A stretch of 64,000 nucleotides of DNA from Halorussus salinisoli (GTDB lineage: Archaea > Halobacteriota > Halobacteria > Halobacteriales > Haladaptataceae): contig SZNP01000001.1 in NCBI GenBank assembly GCA_005239435.1, positions 124,001-188,000 of the forward strand, in the 5' to 3' direction. The position numbers and the translations under genes were made by a program. Positions 43,967 to 52,738 of the stretch are shown here, piece by piece. Below the pieces are notes generated by a model. The model was not told the origin of the DNA and did not search any database. It saw only the letters and a program-made list of their open reading frames with translations. The number at the start of each line of letters is the position of its first letter. Position 1 is the first letter of the stretch.

Positions 43967-44003
43967 CGGGCACGATGGGATTTGAACCCACGACCGTCGG
44001 ATG
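43967..44003. repeat. Right attachment site (attR), tRNA exon 2
   Basis: This block matches the left site over 19 + 16 nt. It spans the discriminator and acceptor end, the T arm, the variable loop and the 3' anticodon stem, and stops within a base of the tRNA intron. The intact tRNA therefore keeps a working 3' half after integration. Confidence 0.8.
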
Positions 44004-44071
44004 TCTTCCCCGACCGCAGGAACCGACCGGGATAGAAGTCCGACGCTCTATCCAGACTGAGCTACGTGCCC
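43967..44071 (-). tRNA. tRNA-Arg (UCU) with a 30-nt intron
   Basis: Read on the minus strand: acceptor GGGCACG/CGTGCCC, D stem GCTC/GAGC, anticodon stem TCGGA/TCCGA, loop CTTCTAA (anticodon TCT) once the intron is removed, and T arm GTGGG-TTCAAAT-CCCAT. The intron is 44003-44032. CTTC pairs with GAAG to form the four-pair centre of a bulge-helix-bulge with bulges TAT and ACA, the substrate of the archaeal splicing endonuclease. Target site of the provirus. Confidence 0.9.
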
Positions 44072-44202
44072 TCACCGATTTCTTCGGGCGGCCTTCGCAA
44101 AAGGTCTTAGGATTCATTCCGGTTGTGCAGGGCTCGTGCAACCTCTCCCGCATCCCCTCCGGAACACAGCGTTTAAGCGCGACTCACCACTATCGAAATG
44201 CA

Positions 44203-44781
44203 ATGAGAGTAATCGGAACCGTGGGCCTGCCGGGGAGCGGAAAGGGCGAGGCCGCCGCCGTCGCCGAGGAACACGACATTCCGGTCGTGACGATGGGCGA
44301 CGTGATTCGTCGGGAGTGTCGGGACCGCGGTCTCGACCCGGCCGAGCACCACGGCGAAATCGCCGGGGCGCTCCGCGAGGAGAACGGCCCGGACGCCATC
44401 GCTCGGCGGTCGCTTCCCGTCATCGAGGAGGCGCTCGAAGAGAGCGAGATCGTCCTCGTGGACGGCATCCGCGCGGGCGTCGAAGTCGAGCGATTCGAAG
44501 AGGCGTTCGGCGACGCGTTCACGCTGGTCAGCATCGAAGCGCCGTTCGAGGTCCGGGCCGAGCGCATCGAGGCGCGGGGTCGCGACGCGACCGACGACGG
44601 CGAGTCCCTGCGCGAGCGAGACGAGCGCGAGCGCGGGTTCGGGATGGACGAGGCCATCGCACGCGCGGCGGTCCGAATCGACAACACGACCACGCTGGAG
44701 GCGTTCCACGAGAAGATCCGCGCCCTGCTGACCGAGGGCGTCGAAGGACTCGAACGCGAGCAAACCGCAAGAGAAGCATGA
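44203..44781 (+). CDS. UPF0200-like nucleotide kinase-type P-loop protein
   Basis: A 192-residue P-loop protein starting MRVIGTVGLPGSGKGEAA (Walker A). Following motifs are typical of small-molecule kinases: VTMGDVIRRE, VLVDGIRAGVEVERF and an arginine-rich lid. Archaeal members (MJ1399 group) are of unknown substrate; some databases name them dephospho-CoA kinase-like. The next gene overlaps by ATGA. Confidence 0.85.
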   Translation: MRVIGTVGLPGSGKGEAAAVAEEHDIPVVTMGDVIRRECRDRGLDPAEHHGEIAGALREENGPDAIARRSLPVIEEALEESEIVLVDGIRAGVEVERFEEAFGDAFTLVSIEAPFEVRAERIEARGRDATDDGESLRERDERERGFGMDEAIARAAVRIDNTTTLEAFHEKIRALLTEGVEGLEREQTAREA

Positions 44782-45197
44782 TCTACAGCATCGACGTGCA
44801 GATTACTGCACCCGTCACGGACACCGAAATCGCGGACCGAGTCGCCACCGCTATCACGAACATCTTCCCCGGCGCGGAAACCGACGAGCAACACGGCGAG
44901 GTCGTCGCGGAGACCCACTCGCTCGACCACTTCTCGGAACTACTCCACCGCCAGGAGATACTCGACACCGCCCGCGGCGAGTTCCTCGGGAACCGCCGCG
45001 GGAACACCCTCGCGTTCGACCTGAAGAAGCAGGCCGCCTTCGAGGGCGTCGTCAACTTCGCGGTGGGGAACCCCGACGAACTCGGCGACATCCACGTTCG
45101 GGTCCGCGTCGAGCAACCGAGCGTCGAGGAGTTCGTCGACCACGTCGCTCCGCCGACCGAAGAGGGGAAGCCTGTCACTCAGGACGACTTCGAGTAG
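44778..45197 (+). CDS. UPF0201-like RNA-binding-type protein
   Basis: A 139-residue protein with an N-terminal ferredoxin-like fold pattern (MIYSIDVQITAPVTDTEIADRV) and RQEILDTARGEFL, which is conserved in this archaeal family. Coupling with the P-loop gene is common in archaea. A role in RNA binding is often stated for the family but is not proven from the sequence. Confidence 0.8.
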   Translation: MIYSIDVQITAPVTDTEIADRVATAITNIFPGAETDEQHGEVVAETHSLDHFSELLHRQEILDTARGEFLGNRRGNTLAFDLKKQAAFEGVVNFAVGNPDELGDIHVRVRVEQPSVEEFVDHVAPPTEEGKPVTQDDFE

Positions 45198-45316
45198 AAC
45201 GACCATTCGATAGACATCTCCTCCACCGGGGTTTCCGCTAGTTTCTCCTCGGCTCTCGGGAGGACTCTCACCGAGTTCGAGAAACTAACGCACCACAGTC
45301 CACGTTCCACGACGGT

Positions 45317-46288
45317 TCAGAGGGACCGCAGTTCCGAACCGAGCTCGTCCAGTGCCTCGTCCGCCGCGGAAACCGATTCGCTCGTGCTGAGGAACCCGTG
45401 TGGCTGGTCCGGGTGGTGGTCGTGGCGGACCTCGACGCCCGCCGACTCCAACCGCCCGGCGTACGCCACGCCCTCGTCGCGCAGGGGGTCGAACCCGCAG
45501 GTGACGACGGTGGCCGGCGGGAGTCCCGAGAGGTCGGGCGCGCGGAGCGGCGAGGCGTAGGGGTTCGCGCCGTCCACCTCGCTCCGGAGGTAGCTGTCCC
45601 AGAACCACTGCATGTCGGACTCGGTCAGCAGGGGGCCGTCGCCGTTCTCGGCGTAGGAGTCGGTGTCGAAGGCGTAGTCGGTGATGGGGTAGAGCAGGAA
45701 CTGGCGCGCGAGGTCCGGAGCCGATTCCACCTCCCGAGCTCGCAAGGCCGTCACTGCGGCGAGATTCCCGCCCGCGCTCGTCCCGCCGACCGCGAGTCGG
45801 TCCGGGTCCCCGCAGAAGGCGTCGGCGTTCTCGGCGACCCATCGGAGCGCGGCGAAGGCGTCGTCCACCGCGGCGGGGAAGGGATGCTCGGGCGCGAGTC
45901 GGTAATCGACCGACACGACCACGCACTCTCCACGGCGCACGAGGCGGCGACACACCCCGTCGATGGAGTCGAGGGTTCCGAGGACCCACCCGCCGCCGTG
46001 GTAGTAGACGAGGACCGGCGCGTCGTCGGAGTCGGTCGCAGTGTCGGCGGACTCTCCGAGGTCGGCGTCGCGGTAGACCCGAATCGGTATTTCGCTCTCC
46101 GGTCCGGGAATCGCCAAGTCGCGCACGAACTCGACTTCGGGCGGGTCGTCGCCGGAGAACACCTCGTCCTCGATTCTGCGGGCGGACTCGACCGACATGG
46201 CCGACCACTCGGGGACGCCTGCGGCCTCGATCTCCTCGATAATTTCCACGACTTCGCGGTCGAGTTCGGTGCGTCGGAGTTCGGTCAT
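45317..46288 (-). CDS. Hormone-sensitive-lipase family esterase
   Basis: A 323-residue alpha/beta hydrolase. Oxyanion motif HGGGW, nucleophile elbow GTSAGG, and the catalytic Asp and His in CGFDPLRDEG and QPHGFLS. Likely cleaves short-chain esters. The start at 46288 (MTELRRTEL) begins the conserved N-terminal cap; a start 48 nt upstream is not conserved-looking. Confidence 0.9.
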   Translation of the reverse strand: MTELRRTELDREVVEIIEEIEAAGVPEWSAMSVESARRIEDEVFSGDDPPEVEFVRDLAIPGPESEIPIRVYRDADLGESADTATDSDDAPVLVYYHGGGWVLGTLDSIDGVCRRLVRRGECVVVSVDYRLAPEHPFPAAVDDAFAALRWVAENADAFCGDPDRLAVGGTSAGGNLAAVTALRAREVESAPDLARQFLLYPITDYAFDTDSYAENGDGPLLTESDMQWFWDSYLRSEVDGANPYASPLRAPDLSGLPPATVVTCGFDPLRDEGVAYAGRLESAGVEVRHDHHPDQPHGFLSTSESVSAADEALDELGSELRSL

Positions 46289-46802
46289 GCTCTCGGCTTG
46301 GGAGGCGAGTGGGAAAGTAGTGGTCCTGTTTTGCACGGGACGAAGACATCGCCGCTAGAATCGTCTGCCTTTTCTAAAGCAATAATCGAACGTGTTTAGA
46401 GATGTTTTAGTTGTCTTTACATTGATATTAGTCACGTCACCAGGGAAGCCAAATTCGCTACTCCGCGCGGCAACGAGTCGAAACGCCCGGTCGTTTCGAG
46501 GGGAACGACGGGAACGCGACGCTAGCTACCGTGAGACGAGAACGCGACGCTACGACACGACGAAAACGCAGCCGTGTCTCGAGTCGATGAATTACAGCAC
46601 CGCACTGCACCGCCACTGCAGCGCGCCCCCGTTCTTCCCCGCCGGGTTCGCGCCCGTCGGAGATCTCTCGGCGCGTCCCGTGGATCGTCGGTCCGAGTGG
46701 GTCCCGCGGTCCGAGACAACCCATCGAAGCGAGATTCGTGACCGTCCACGCGGTTTCGGCCGGTGACGCGGGTCAGTGATTCGAGGAGTAGCTAGCCGCG
46801 TG
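46289..46802. other. Intergenic region, no gene seen
   Basis: About 510 nt between the esterase start and the stop of the SHOCT-type gene. It is A/T-rich near 46370-46450. Open frames on both strands are arginine-rich and look like shadow frames. I see no clear promoter or hairpin. Confidence 0.45.
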
Positions 46803-47249
46803 CTATCGTCGTTCCCTTTCGCTCACCCGTCCCGCCCTCATCTCGCCCTCGGTCGCGTCGTCGGTCCCTGCCGACAGGGCGACGAGATTTTCGAGTCGAT
46901 GCTCGAACTCTTCTTCGGAAATCTCGCCCGCAGCGTATCGCCGCTTCAGGGTCTCGATCCCGTCGTCCTCCTCTTCGGCGTCCTGCTGGTCGGTCACCGA
47001 ACGGTCGGGAGCGAGTAGGATGGTCGGAACCGCCGCCGCTGACAGTAGCGTGAGTACCACGCCGACACCGACGAGCAGGCTTGGGAGGTTGCCACTCCAG
47101 GGACTCGAAATCAGCGAGACGGTCTGGTAGAACAGGATTAATGTGGTAACCATCGACACACTGGCCATCACTCGCCGCCATCGTCGGCTATCGGGGGTCA
47201 ACACGCCGAGGACATCGGAGGAGCGCGTCGTGTTTCGGGGACGGACCAT
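46803..47249 (-). CDS. SHOCT-domain membrane protein
   Basis: A 148-residue protein with two helices (about 27-50 and 54-78), an acidic linker and a C-terminal SHOCT motif (DGIETLKRRYAAGEISEEEFEHRLENL). SHOCT motifs are thought to mediate oligomer contacts. TTATTTTACAC about 28 nt upstream supports the ATG at 47249. Confidence 0.82.
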   Translation of the reverse strand: MVRPRNTTRSSDVLGVLTPDSRRWRRVMASVSMVTTLILFYQTVSLISSPWSGNLPSLLVGVGVVLTLLSAAAVPTILLAPDRSVTDQQDAEEEDDGIETLKRRYAAGEISEEEFEHRLENLVALSAGTDDATEGEMRAGRVSERERR

Positions 47250-47372
47250 ACAGGCGCCGTTACCCGAGAAGTGTAAAATAAGTTCTGTTAAATGGGTGGG
47301 TATTATCCTCGCGTTCCGAAGTCCGGTCCGAAAGACCAAACTACTAACCCGGTTCCGCCGCTCGAATCGCGC

Positions 47373-48653
47373 ATGGACGCCGACGCGGACTTCGAACTCG
47401 GGGCCGACTACGCCTCCGAGCGTGACGAACGCGACCCCCTCGCGGACCTCGCCGACCGGTTCTACGACCCCGACGACGAGTGGTATATGGACGGCAACTC
47501 GCTCGGACTTCTGTCGGAGGACGCCGAGGACGCGCTCGACCGGGCCGTCTCGGAGTGGCGCGAGATGGCGATTCGCGGGTGGACCGACGTCGACCCGCCG
47601 TGGTTCTACTACGGCGAGCAGTTGGGCGACAGACTCGCTCCGCTGGTGGGTGCGGACGAGTCCGAAGTCGTCGTCGCCAACTCCACGTCGGTCAACATCC
47701 ACACGCTGGTCGGGACGTTCTACGACCGCACCGAGGGGACCAAAATCGTCGTGGACGAACTCGACTTCCCGACCGACCACTACGCCGTCCGGGCGCAGTT
47801 GCGCCAGCGCGGCGTGGACCCCGACGAGGCCCTGACCGTGGTCGAGAGCCGCGACGGCCGGACCATCGAGACCGAGGACGTAATCGACGCGCTGGACGAC
47901 GACACCGCGATGGTGTTCCTCCCGTCGGTCCTCTACCGGAGCGGCCAGTTGCTCGACGTCGAGGCGATTACCGAGGCCGCCCACGACCGCGATATTCTGG
48001 CGGGCTTCGACCTCGCGCACTCCGTCGGCGTCGTGCCCCACGACCTCTCGGCAATCGGCGTGGACTTCGCGGTCTGGTGTAGCTACAAGTACCTCAACGC
48101 GGGTCCCGGCGCGATCGCGGGCCTCTACGTCCACGAAGACCACTTCGGCGCGAAACCCAATCTCGCTGGCTGGTGGGGCCACGAGAAGGAGACCCAGTTC
48201 GAGATGAACCAGACCTACACTCCCGCGCCGGACGCCGGAGCCTACCAGATCGGCACTATCCCGATTCTCTCGGCCGCACCGCTCGCGGGGTCGCTCGACG
48301 TCTTCGAGGAGACTTCAATCGAGGCGGTCCGCGAGAAGTCCCTCCAACTCACGGAGTACCTCGTCTTCCTCGTGGACGAGCGTCTGCCCGACTGCGAGAT
48401 AGGGACGCCGCGGGACCCCGAGCAGAGAGGCGGCCACGTCGCCGTCGAGCATCCCGAAGCCTATCGGGTCGGCGAGGCCCTGAAAGAGCGCGGCGTCGTC
48501 GTGGACTTCCGCCCGCCGAACGTCGTCCGAATCTGTCCGTCGCCGCTCTACACGGGCTACGAGGACGTGTGGGAGGTCGTCGAGCAACTGAAGCGAGTCG
48601 TCGAAAATCGGGAGTACGAGGAGTTCGCCGAGCGCGGCAGCGGCGTGACCTAA
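47373..48653 (+). CDS. kynU: Kynureninase
   Basis: A 426-residue PLP enzyme splitting kynurenine to anthranilate and alanine. Motifs: YMDGNSLGLLS at the N-terminus, VVANSTSVNIHTLVGTFY, the cofactor Asp in GFDLAHSVGVVPHDL, and the PLP lysine in WCSYKYLNAGPG, followed by GWWGHE. Monocistronic; no other kynurenine-pathway gene lies nearby in this window. Confidence 0.92.
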   Translation: MDADADFELGADYASERDERDPLADLADRFYDPDDEWYMDGNSLGLLSEDAEDALDRAVSEWREMAIRGWTDVDPPWFYYGEQLGDRLAPLVGADESEVVVANSTSVNIHTLVGTFYDRTEGTKIVVDELDFPTDHYAVRAQLRQRGVDPDEALTVVESRDGRTIETEDVIDALDDDTAMVFLPSVLYRSGQLLDVEAITEAAHDRDILAGFDLAHSVGVVPHDLSAIGVDFAVWCSYKYLNAGPGAIAGLYVHEDHFGAKPNLAGWWGHEKETQFEMNQTYTPAPDAGAYQIGTIPILSAAPLAGSLDVFEETSIEAVREKSLQLTEYLVFLVDERLPDCEIGTPRDPEQRGGHVAVEHPEAYRVGEALKERGVVVDFRPPNVVRICPSPLYTGYEDVWEVVEQLKRVVENREYEEFAERGSGVT

Positions 48654-48669
48654 CCGCGACCTCCGCGGT

Positions 48670-49336
48670 TCACTCCCGGACCTCGAACTCGACGCCGAGT
48701 GCGTCGAACTCCCCTGCACCGCCCCAGTAGAGGAACCGGTAGGTGCCCGACTGGAGGGGTTCGCAGGCCGCGTGTTTGTCACCCTCGACCGAGAGGCCTG
48801 CCTGCGTGAGCCGTCGCCGCCAGACGAACCCTTCGCCCGGGTCGTGTTGCATTCCGAGGTCCTCGTACCACGGTCGCTTCGTGAACAACACCGGCTGCCA
48901 CCCGTCGTCGGTCTCGCGGTGGATGTCGTACTTTTCCTTGATTCCGGTCGTCTGCTTCTCGTCGCTTCGGTCCGTGAGTCGGACCGTCACGCAGTCGCCG
49001 AGCGCGAGCGTCGTCGGTTCCGCGGTCAGCTCGAATCCCCCGCCACTTCCCCACCGAATCTCGCCGTCGGTGTAGCTGCTCACTCATTCCCAGTCGTCGC
49101 CGCAGGTCGGTGCTGGCTGGTCTTTCGGCGGGCAGTCCGGCGTTTTCGTCCCTTCCGGCGCGTCGTCCGTGGTCGTCTCCGTCGTGTCGGCCGTCGTCGT
49201 GTCTGGCACGTCGGTCGCGGTTGCAGTCGTCTCGCCCGTCTCCGTCTCCGGGGTCCCGTTCGCTCCCGGGACAGCCAGCAATCGGGAGGCCGACCGATGC
49301 GCTCGTGAGGGCTTTCAGGGCCGTTCGGCGTCGCAT
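48670..49336 (-). pseudogene. Broken lipoprotein gene with C-terminal beta domain
   Basis: Three pieces read like one protein. 49336 down to about 49270 codes MRRRTALKALTSASVG and the lipobox PIAGC. After a frame change in CCCGGGAGC, a Thr-rich linker runs to a TGA at 49084-49086. The next in-frame codon is a GTG that opens a 137-residue beta domain (MSSYTDGEIRWGSGG). So one frameshift and one in-frame stop split the gene. The last part could still be made on its own from the GTG, but without export. Confidence 0.65.
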
Positions 49337-49396
49337 GGCCGAGAATGTTTCCCTATTCGGTAAAAGTCTTGTGCTGCTAACACGACTGCGACCGCG

Positions 49397-49954
49397 TCAC
49401 ACCAACACCTGCACCACCACGAACAGCACCACGACGCCCAGCACGTCGCAGACGTTCGTCACGACCGGAATCACCACGTCGTCGGGGTCGAGCTCGAAGC
49501 GATACGCCGCGTAGGTCGCCACCAGCGTCACCGCGATGGCGACCACCGCGAGCGCCGCACCGCTGGCCAGCGCCACCGCGACGACCGTGAGCAGGGGGAG
49601 TTGAGCGTTCCCGAGCGCGAGCGACAGCACCCACGCGCCCGCGCCGACGACCGGAAAAATCGTGAGCGCCAGCGCCACGGTCGCCACCGCGTTGCCCGCG
49701 AGATGGTCGTCCGTGGGGTCGAACGAGAGCGTCCCGAGGTGGAACGCGGTCGAGAGTCGCGCGGCCAGCACGCTCCCGAGGTTTCCGGCGGTTCCGATGG
49801 TCACGGGCACGAGAGTCAACAGCGAGGGGTAGGTCAGCAGCGTCGTCTCGAACGACCCCAAGACGAGTCCGCTCCCGATTTCGACCACCGTGAGTACGAG
49901 CAAGACCGGCAGCATCGCTCGCGTGATGGCCCGAACGCTCCACTCGGTCTGCAC
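49397..49954 (-). CDS. MgtE-type cation channel half, second of a pair
   Basis: A 185-residue membrane protein with about five helices and the MgtE/SLC41 signature PVTIGTAGNLGSVLAARLST. A late DPDDVVIPVVTNVCDV matches the ion-pore region. The usual N-terminal and CBS cytoplasmic domains are absent. It follows directly on the 49955 gene, so the pair forms one channel. Confidence 0.85.
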   Translation of the reverse strand: MQTEWSVRAITRAMLPVLLVLTVVEIGSGLVLGSFETTLLTYPSLLTLVPVTIGTAGNLGSVLAARLSTAFHLGTLSFDPTDDHLAGNAVATVALALTIFPVVGAGAWVLSLALGNAQLPLLTVVAVALASGAALAVVAIAVTLVATYAAYRFELDPDDVVIPVVTNVCDVLGVVVLFVVVQVLV

Positions 49955-50530
49955 TTACACCCCTCCCAGCGTCAAGACGAACCGGACCGCGAGCAGGAGA
50001 AAGGAGATACCGAACACGTCGCCGGTCGTCGTCACCAGCGGACCGACCAGCGTGTCCGGATTGTACCCCCGACGAAATCCGACGAACACGACCAAGACGA
50101 CCGCGACGGTCAGCGCGATTCCCGAGAGCAGGCCCGCCACCAGAGCGATGGCGAGCAGGGTCGGCAGGGGTGCGACCGGTTCGGCGAGCAGTCGCAGGAC
50201 CAGAAACGCCACGGTCGCCGCGAAGAGACTCGCCAGAATTCCGTTGCCGAGCGCCGCGGCCACGGCCGCCATCACTCGGTCGTCGAAGTCGAGCGCGGGT
50301 TCGACCAACCCCTGGTGGAGACCGGTCGAGAGTCGCGCCCCGAGCGACCCGTAGACGTTCCCGCGGGTGGCCAGCAGGGCGGGCACGAGGACGAGCAGGC
50401 CCGGTACGTCCCGCAACTCCGCGCGCATCCCGCCGAGGACGACCCCGGCGAACAGGCCGCCGATTACGCTCGCGGCCAGCGCGGGGAGGGCTTCTCGATA
50501 CGCCTGCGCGGCGACTTCGCGGACGGACAT
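49955..50530 (-). CDS. MgtE-type cation channel half, first of a pair
   Basis: A 191-residue membrane protein: five or so helices with VPALLATRGNVYGSLGARLSTGL and NPDTLVGPLVTTTGDVFG, the same two motifs as its neighbour. The two halves abut, with no gap between stop and start. Divalent cation (probably magnesium) transport is inferred from the family. Confidence 0.85.
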   Translation of the reverse strand: MSVREVAAQAYREALPALAASVIGGLFAGVVLGGMRAELRDVPGLLVLVPALLATRGNVYGSLGARLSTGLHQGLVEPALDFDDRVMAAVAAALGNGILASLFAATVAFLVLRLLAEPVAPLPTLLAIALVAGLLSGIALTVAVVLVVFVGFRRGYNPDTLVGPLVTTTGDVFGISFLLLAVRFVLTLGGV

Positions 50531-50578
50531 CTACCCACACGTCACGTCGCTCGGACAAAAAAGCGGTGTGTTGGCGTC

Positions 50579-50743
50579 TCAGTCGAGTTTCGCGTGTCGC
50601 CTCGCCAGATACGCTATCGCCGCGAACACTCCGAACAGAACCACACCGATGGTAGGGAGTTTCCGAGCGAGTGGGAGAAGTAGAACGACGACGCCACCGA
50701 CGGAATCAGTCGCCGAACGGTCCCATACCGCCCATTCCGCCAC
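50579..50743 (-). CDS. Possible single-helix small membrane protein
   Basis: A 54-residue frame with a GTG start inside the end of srp54. It contains a long hydrophobic stretch ([10 protein letters not shown], then [20 protein letters not shown]) and a basic end. The helix-then-basic pattern is protein-like, but the start lies in the Gly-rich 3' end of srp54, so the real N-terminus is unsure. Confidence 0.4.
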   Translation of the reverse strand: MAEWAVWDRSATDSVGGVVVLLLPLARKLPTIGVVLFGVFAAIAYLARRHAKLD

Positions 50744-52103
50744 CACCGCCGCCACCGCCGCCGCCCTGCATCTTCTTCATCATGCGCTCCATGTTGCCCT
50801 GGCCCATGCCCTGGAACTGCTTGAGGGTCTGGGACATCATCTTGTGCTGTTCGAGGAGTTCGCGCACGCGCTCCTCGTCCTTCCCGCTCCCGCGGGCGAT
50901 TCGCTCGACCTGACTCGCGCCGATGGCGCGGGGGTTTTCGAGTTCCATCTCGGTCATCGAGTCCATGATGACCTCGAACGACCGCATCCGGTCCTGGGTC
51001 ACGTCCATCGCGTCGTCCGGGAGTTCGTCCATCAGACCGCCGCCCATGCCCGGAATCATGTCCATCACCTGGTCGAGCGGTCCCATGTTGTTCATGGCCT
51101 GCATCTGGTGGCGCATGTCCTTCAGGGTGAACTCGCCCTTCAGCATGTCCTCGGGGTCCCAGTCCTCTTCGTCCTCCTGGGTCTCCTCCATCGCGCGTTC
51201 GACGCGCTCGGTGAGTTGCTTCAGGTCGCCCATCCCGAGCAGTCGAGAGATGAACCCCGACGGCTCGAACCGCTCGATGTCGCGGACCTCCTCGCCGGAC
51301 CCGAGGAACGCGATCGAGGAGCCGGTCTCGTTGACCGCGGTCAGCGCGCCGCCACCTTTCGCGGTACCGTCGAGTTTCGTGACGACGACGCCCTCGATGC
51401 CGATGGAGTCGTCGAACTGCCGGGCCTGTTCCTTCGCGCCCTGCCCGATTGCAGCGTCCAAGACCAGCAGGTTCCGGTCGGGGTTCACCGCGCGCTCTAT
51501 CTCCTCTATCTCGTCGATGAGGTCGTCTTCGAGCGCGTGGCGACCCGCGGTGTCCACGATGTGAACGTCGGCGTCGCTCGTGGCTTCGAGTCCGTCGCGG
51601 GCGATTTTCACCGGGTCCTCCTCGTCGGGGTCGCCGTAGAAGTCCACCTCCGCGCGCCCGGCCATCTCCTTGGCCTGGTCGTACGCGCCCGGGCGGAAGG
51701 TGTCGGTCTGGACGATAGCGGGTCGGAGACCCTTCTTCGAGAACCACCACGCCATCTTGGCCGTGGTGGTGGTCTTCCCCGACCCCTGCAAGCCGGCGAG
51801 CAGGATAGTCTGCTCTTCGAGGGGAATGTCGGTGCTGTCGCCGACGAGGTCCACCATCTCTTCGTAGACGATGCTGAGAACGTGGTCCCGTGCGGAGGTG
51901 CCTCCGGGCGGTTCTTCCTCCAGTGCGCGCTCCTTGATGGAGTCCGAGAGGTCCATCACGAGGCTGACTTCGACGTCGGCCTGCAGGAGCGACCGCTGAA
52001 TCTCCTTGACGATGTCCTCCACGTCCTCCTCGGTCACGCGGGTTTGCCCGCTGAGTTGGCCGAGGGAGTCGCGGAGAGAACTTCCCAAGTCGTCGAGTAC
52101 CAT
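50706..52103 (-). CDS. srp54: Signal recognition particle 54-kDa protein
   Basis: A 465-residue GTPase guiding signal peptides to the membrane with 7S RNA. N domain about 1-85; G domain with [19 protein letters not shown] and [11 protein letters not shown]; methionine-rich M domain from about 310 with [16 protein letters not shown] and [14 protein letters not shown]. It ends in a Gly/Met tail. The receptor gene ftsY lies next upstream. Confidence 0.95.
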   Translation of the reverse strand: MVLDDLGSSLRDSLGQLSGQTRVTEEDVEDIVKEIQRSLLQADVEVSLVMDLSDSIKERALEEEPPGGTSARDHVLSIVYEEMVDLVGDSTDIPLEEQTILLAGLQGSGKTTTTAKMAWWFSKKGLRPAIVQTDTFRPGAYDQAKEMAGRAEVDFYGDPDEEDPVKIARDGLEATSDADVHIVDTAGRHALEDDLIDEIEEIERAVNPDRNLLVLDAAIGQGAKEQARQFDDSIGIEGVVVTKLDGTAKGGGALTAVNETGSSIAFLGSGEEVRDIERFEPSGFISRLLGMGDLKQLTERVERAMEETQEDEEDWDPEDMLKGEFTLKDMRHQMQAMNNMGPLDQVMDMIPGMGGGLMDELPDDAMDVTQDRMRSFEVIMDSMTEMELENPRAIGASQVERIARGSGKDEERVRELLEQHKMMSQTLKQFQGMGQGNMERMMKKMQGGGGGGGGGGMGGMGPFGD

Positions 52104-52738
52104 TGTTACCGTAGGGTAGGCCGCGCGGGCGTTAAAGGCTTTTTCTCAAGAAATCCCTGGCTCGGCGCGGCCGCAGGCCGCTCCGTCTCGGGCGCTAAAG
52201 GCGGTATTCCACCGGATGCGGTCGAACTGCCGACCTCGACGCGATAGTCGAAACCGACGGCCCCGGCATCCGATGCGGTCGAAACCAGTTCGACGACCGC
52301 GCTTTCGACCTCGCGGCCGGACCGCCCATCGCCCAGAGACACACCAAGCGCGCGATGTTAGTCGGTCGGAGCGACACCGACGCCGGACTGGAAGTCGAAT
52401 CACCGATGTTCGGCCACCTGACGACCACCGACGACCTGATGGAGGGCATCACGGCGTTTACGGGCGACGGTGAGCCGAACTTCGAGGAGACGGAGGCCAG
52501 CTAGAAGTCGGAAGTCGAACTTGGAGCGTCCGGGACTACTTCCGGTCGAAGGTGTAGCCGCCCTTGGCTGATAGCGACGAGTCTGGTCACGGTGAACGCA
52601 GTCGTGGCGGTGCGACGCCGGTACGCCTGACGGGTGGAAAGTACGTCGCGGCACGCCGGTCCCCCGGCTCTCACCGTCGAAGACGACTCGTACTAACCGA
52701 ACGCGTCGGGCCGAACGGACGGCAAAATCAGTGCCGGA
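52104..52738. other. Long gap between ftsY and srp54 with gene debris
   Basis: About 635 nt. It holds the enoyl-CoA hydratase remnant at 52247-52504. Further right, a minus-strand fragment ending SAKGGYTFDRK before a stop at 52538-52540 looks like the tail of another lost gene. An ATGCGGTCGAA repeat occurs at about 52214 and 52273. No intact gene is seen. Confidence 0.5.
52247..52504 (+). pseudogene. C-terminal remnant of an enoyl-CoA hydratase gene
   Basis: The frame reads FDLAAGPPIAQRHTKRAML, then GLEVESPMFGHLTTTDDLM and EGITAFTGDGEP before a TAG at 52502. That is the normal end of an enoyl-CoA hydratase/isomerase (crotonase) protein. The N-terminal two thirds are missing, and the frame is closed by a TAG just upstream at 52244. 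It reads opposite to srp54 and ftsY. Confidence 0.62.

Larger units (their letters stand above)
22557..44003. mobile_element. Integrated pleolipovirus-like provirus, about 21.4 kb
   Basis: Bounded by the 3' half of tRNA-Arg(UCU) at 43967-44003 and a split direct copy at 22557-22648. A tyrosine integrase is the first gene inside the left end. The module at 27659-34100 matches the pleolipovirus order: small membrane protein, surface proteins, two membrane ORFs, NTPase. No major capsid protein, terminase or portal is present, which fits an enveloped, capsid-less virus. Several genes in the right half are visibly richer in A/T than the host. It is longer than most pleolipoviruses I know of, because of an accessory right half. 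Confidence 0.85.

Noticed and set aside
44003..44032. Small hairpin RNA inside the tRNA gene
   Set aside because: The pairing is fully explained as the bulge-helix-bulge of the tRNA-Arg intron.
46392..46766. 124-codon plus-strand frame in the esterase-SHOCT gap
   Set aside because: Arg/Ser/Thr-rich with no conserved-looking segment. A minus-strand frame over the same DNA is equally long, as expected for non-coding GC-rich sequence.
52505..52738. Tail of another lost minus-strand gene (ends SAKGGYTFDRK)
   Set aside because: Only about a dozen plausible codons remain, with a TGA just upstream in frame. Too little to assign a gene.
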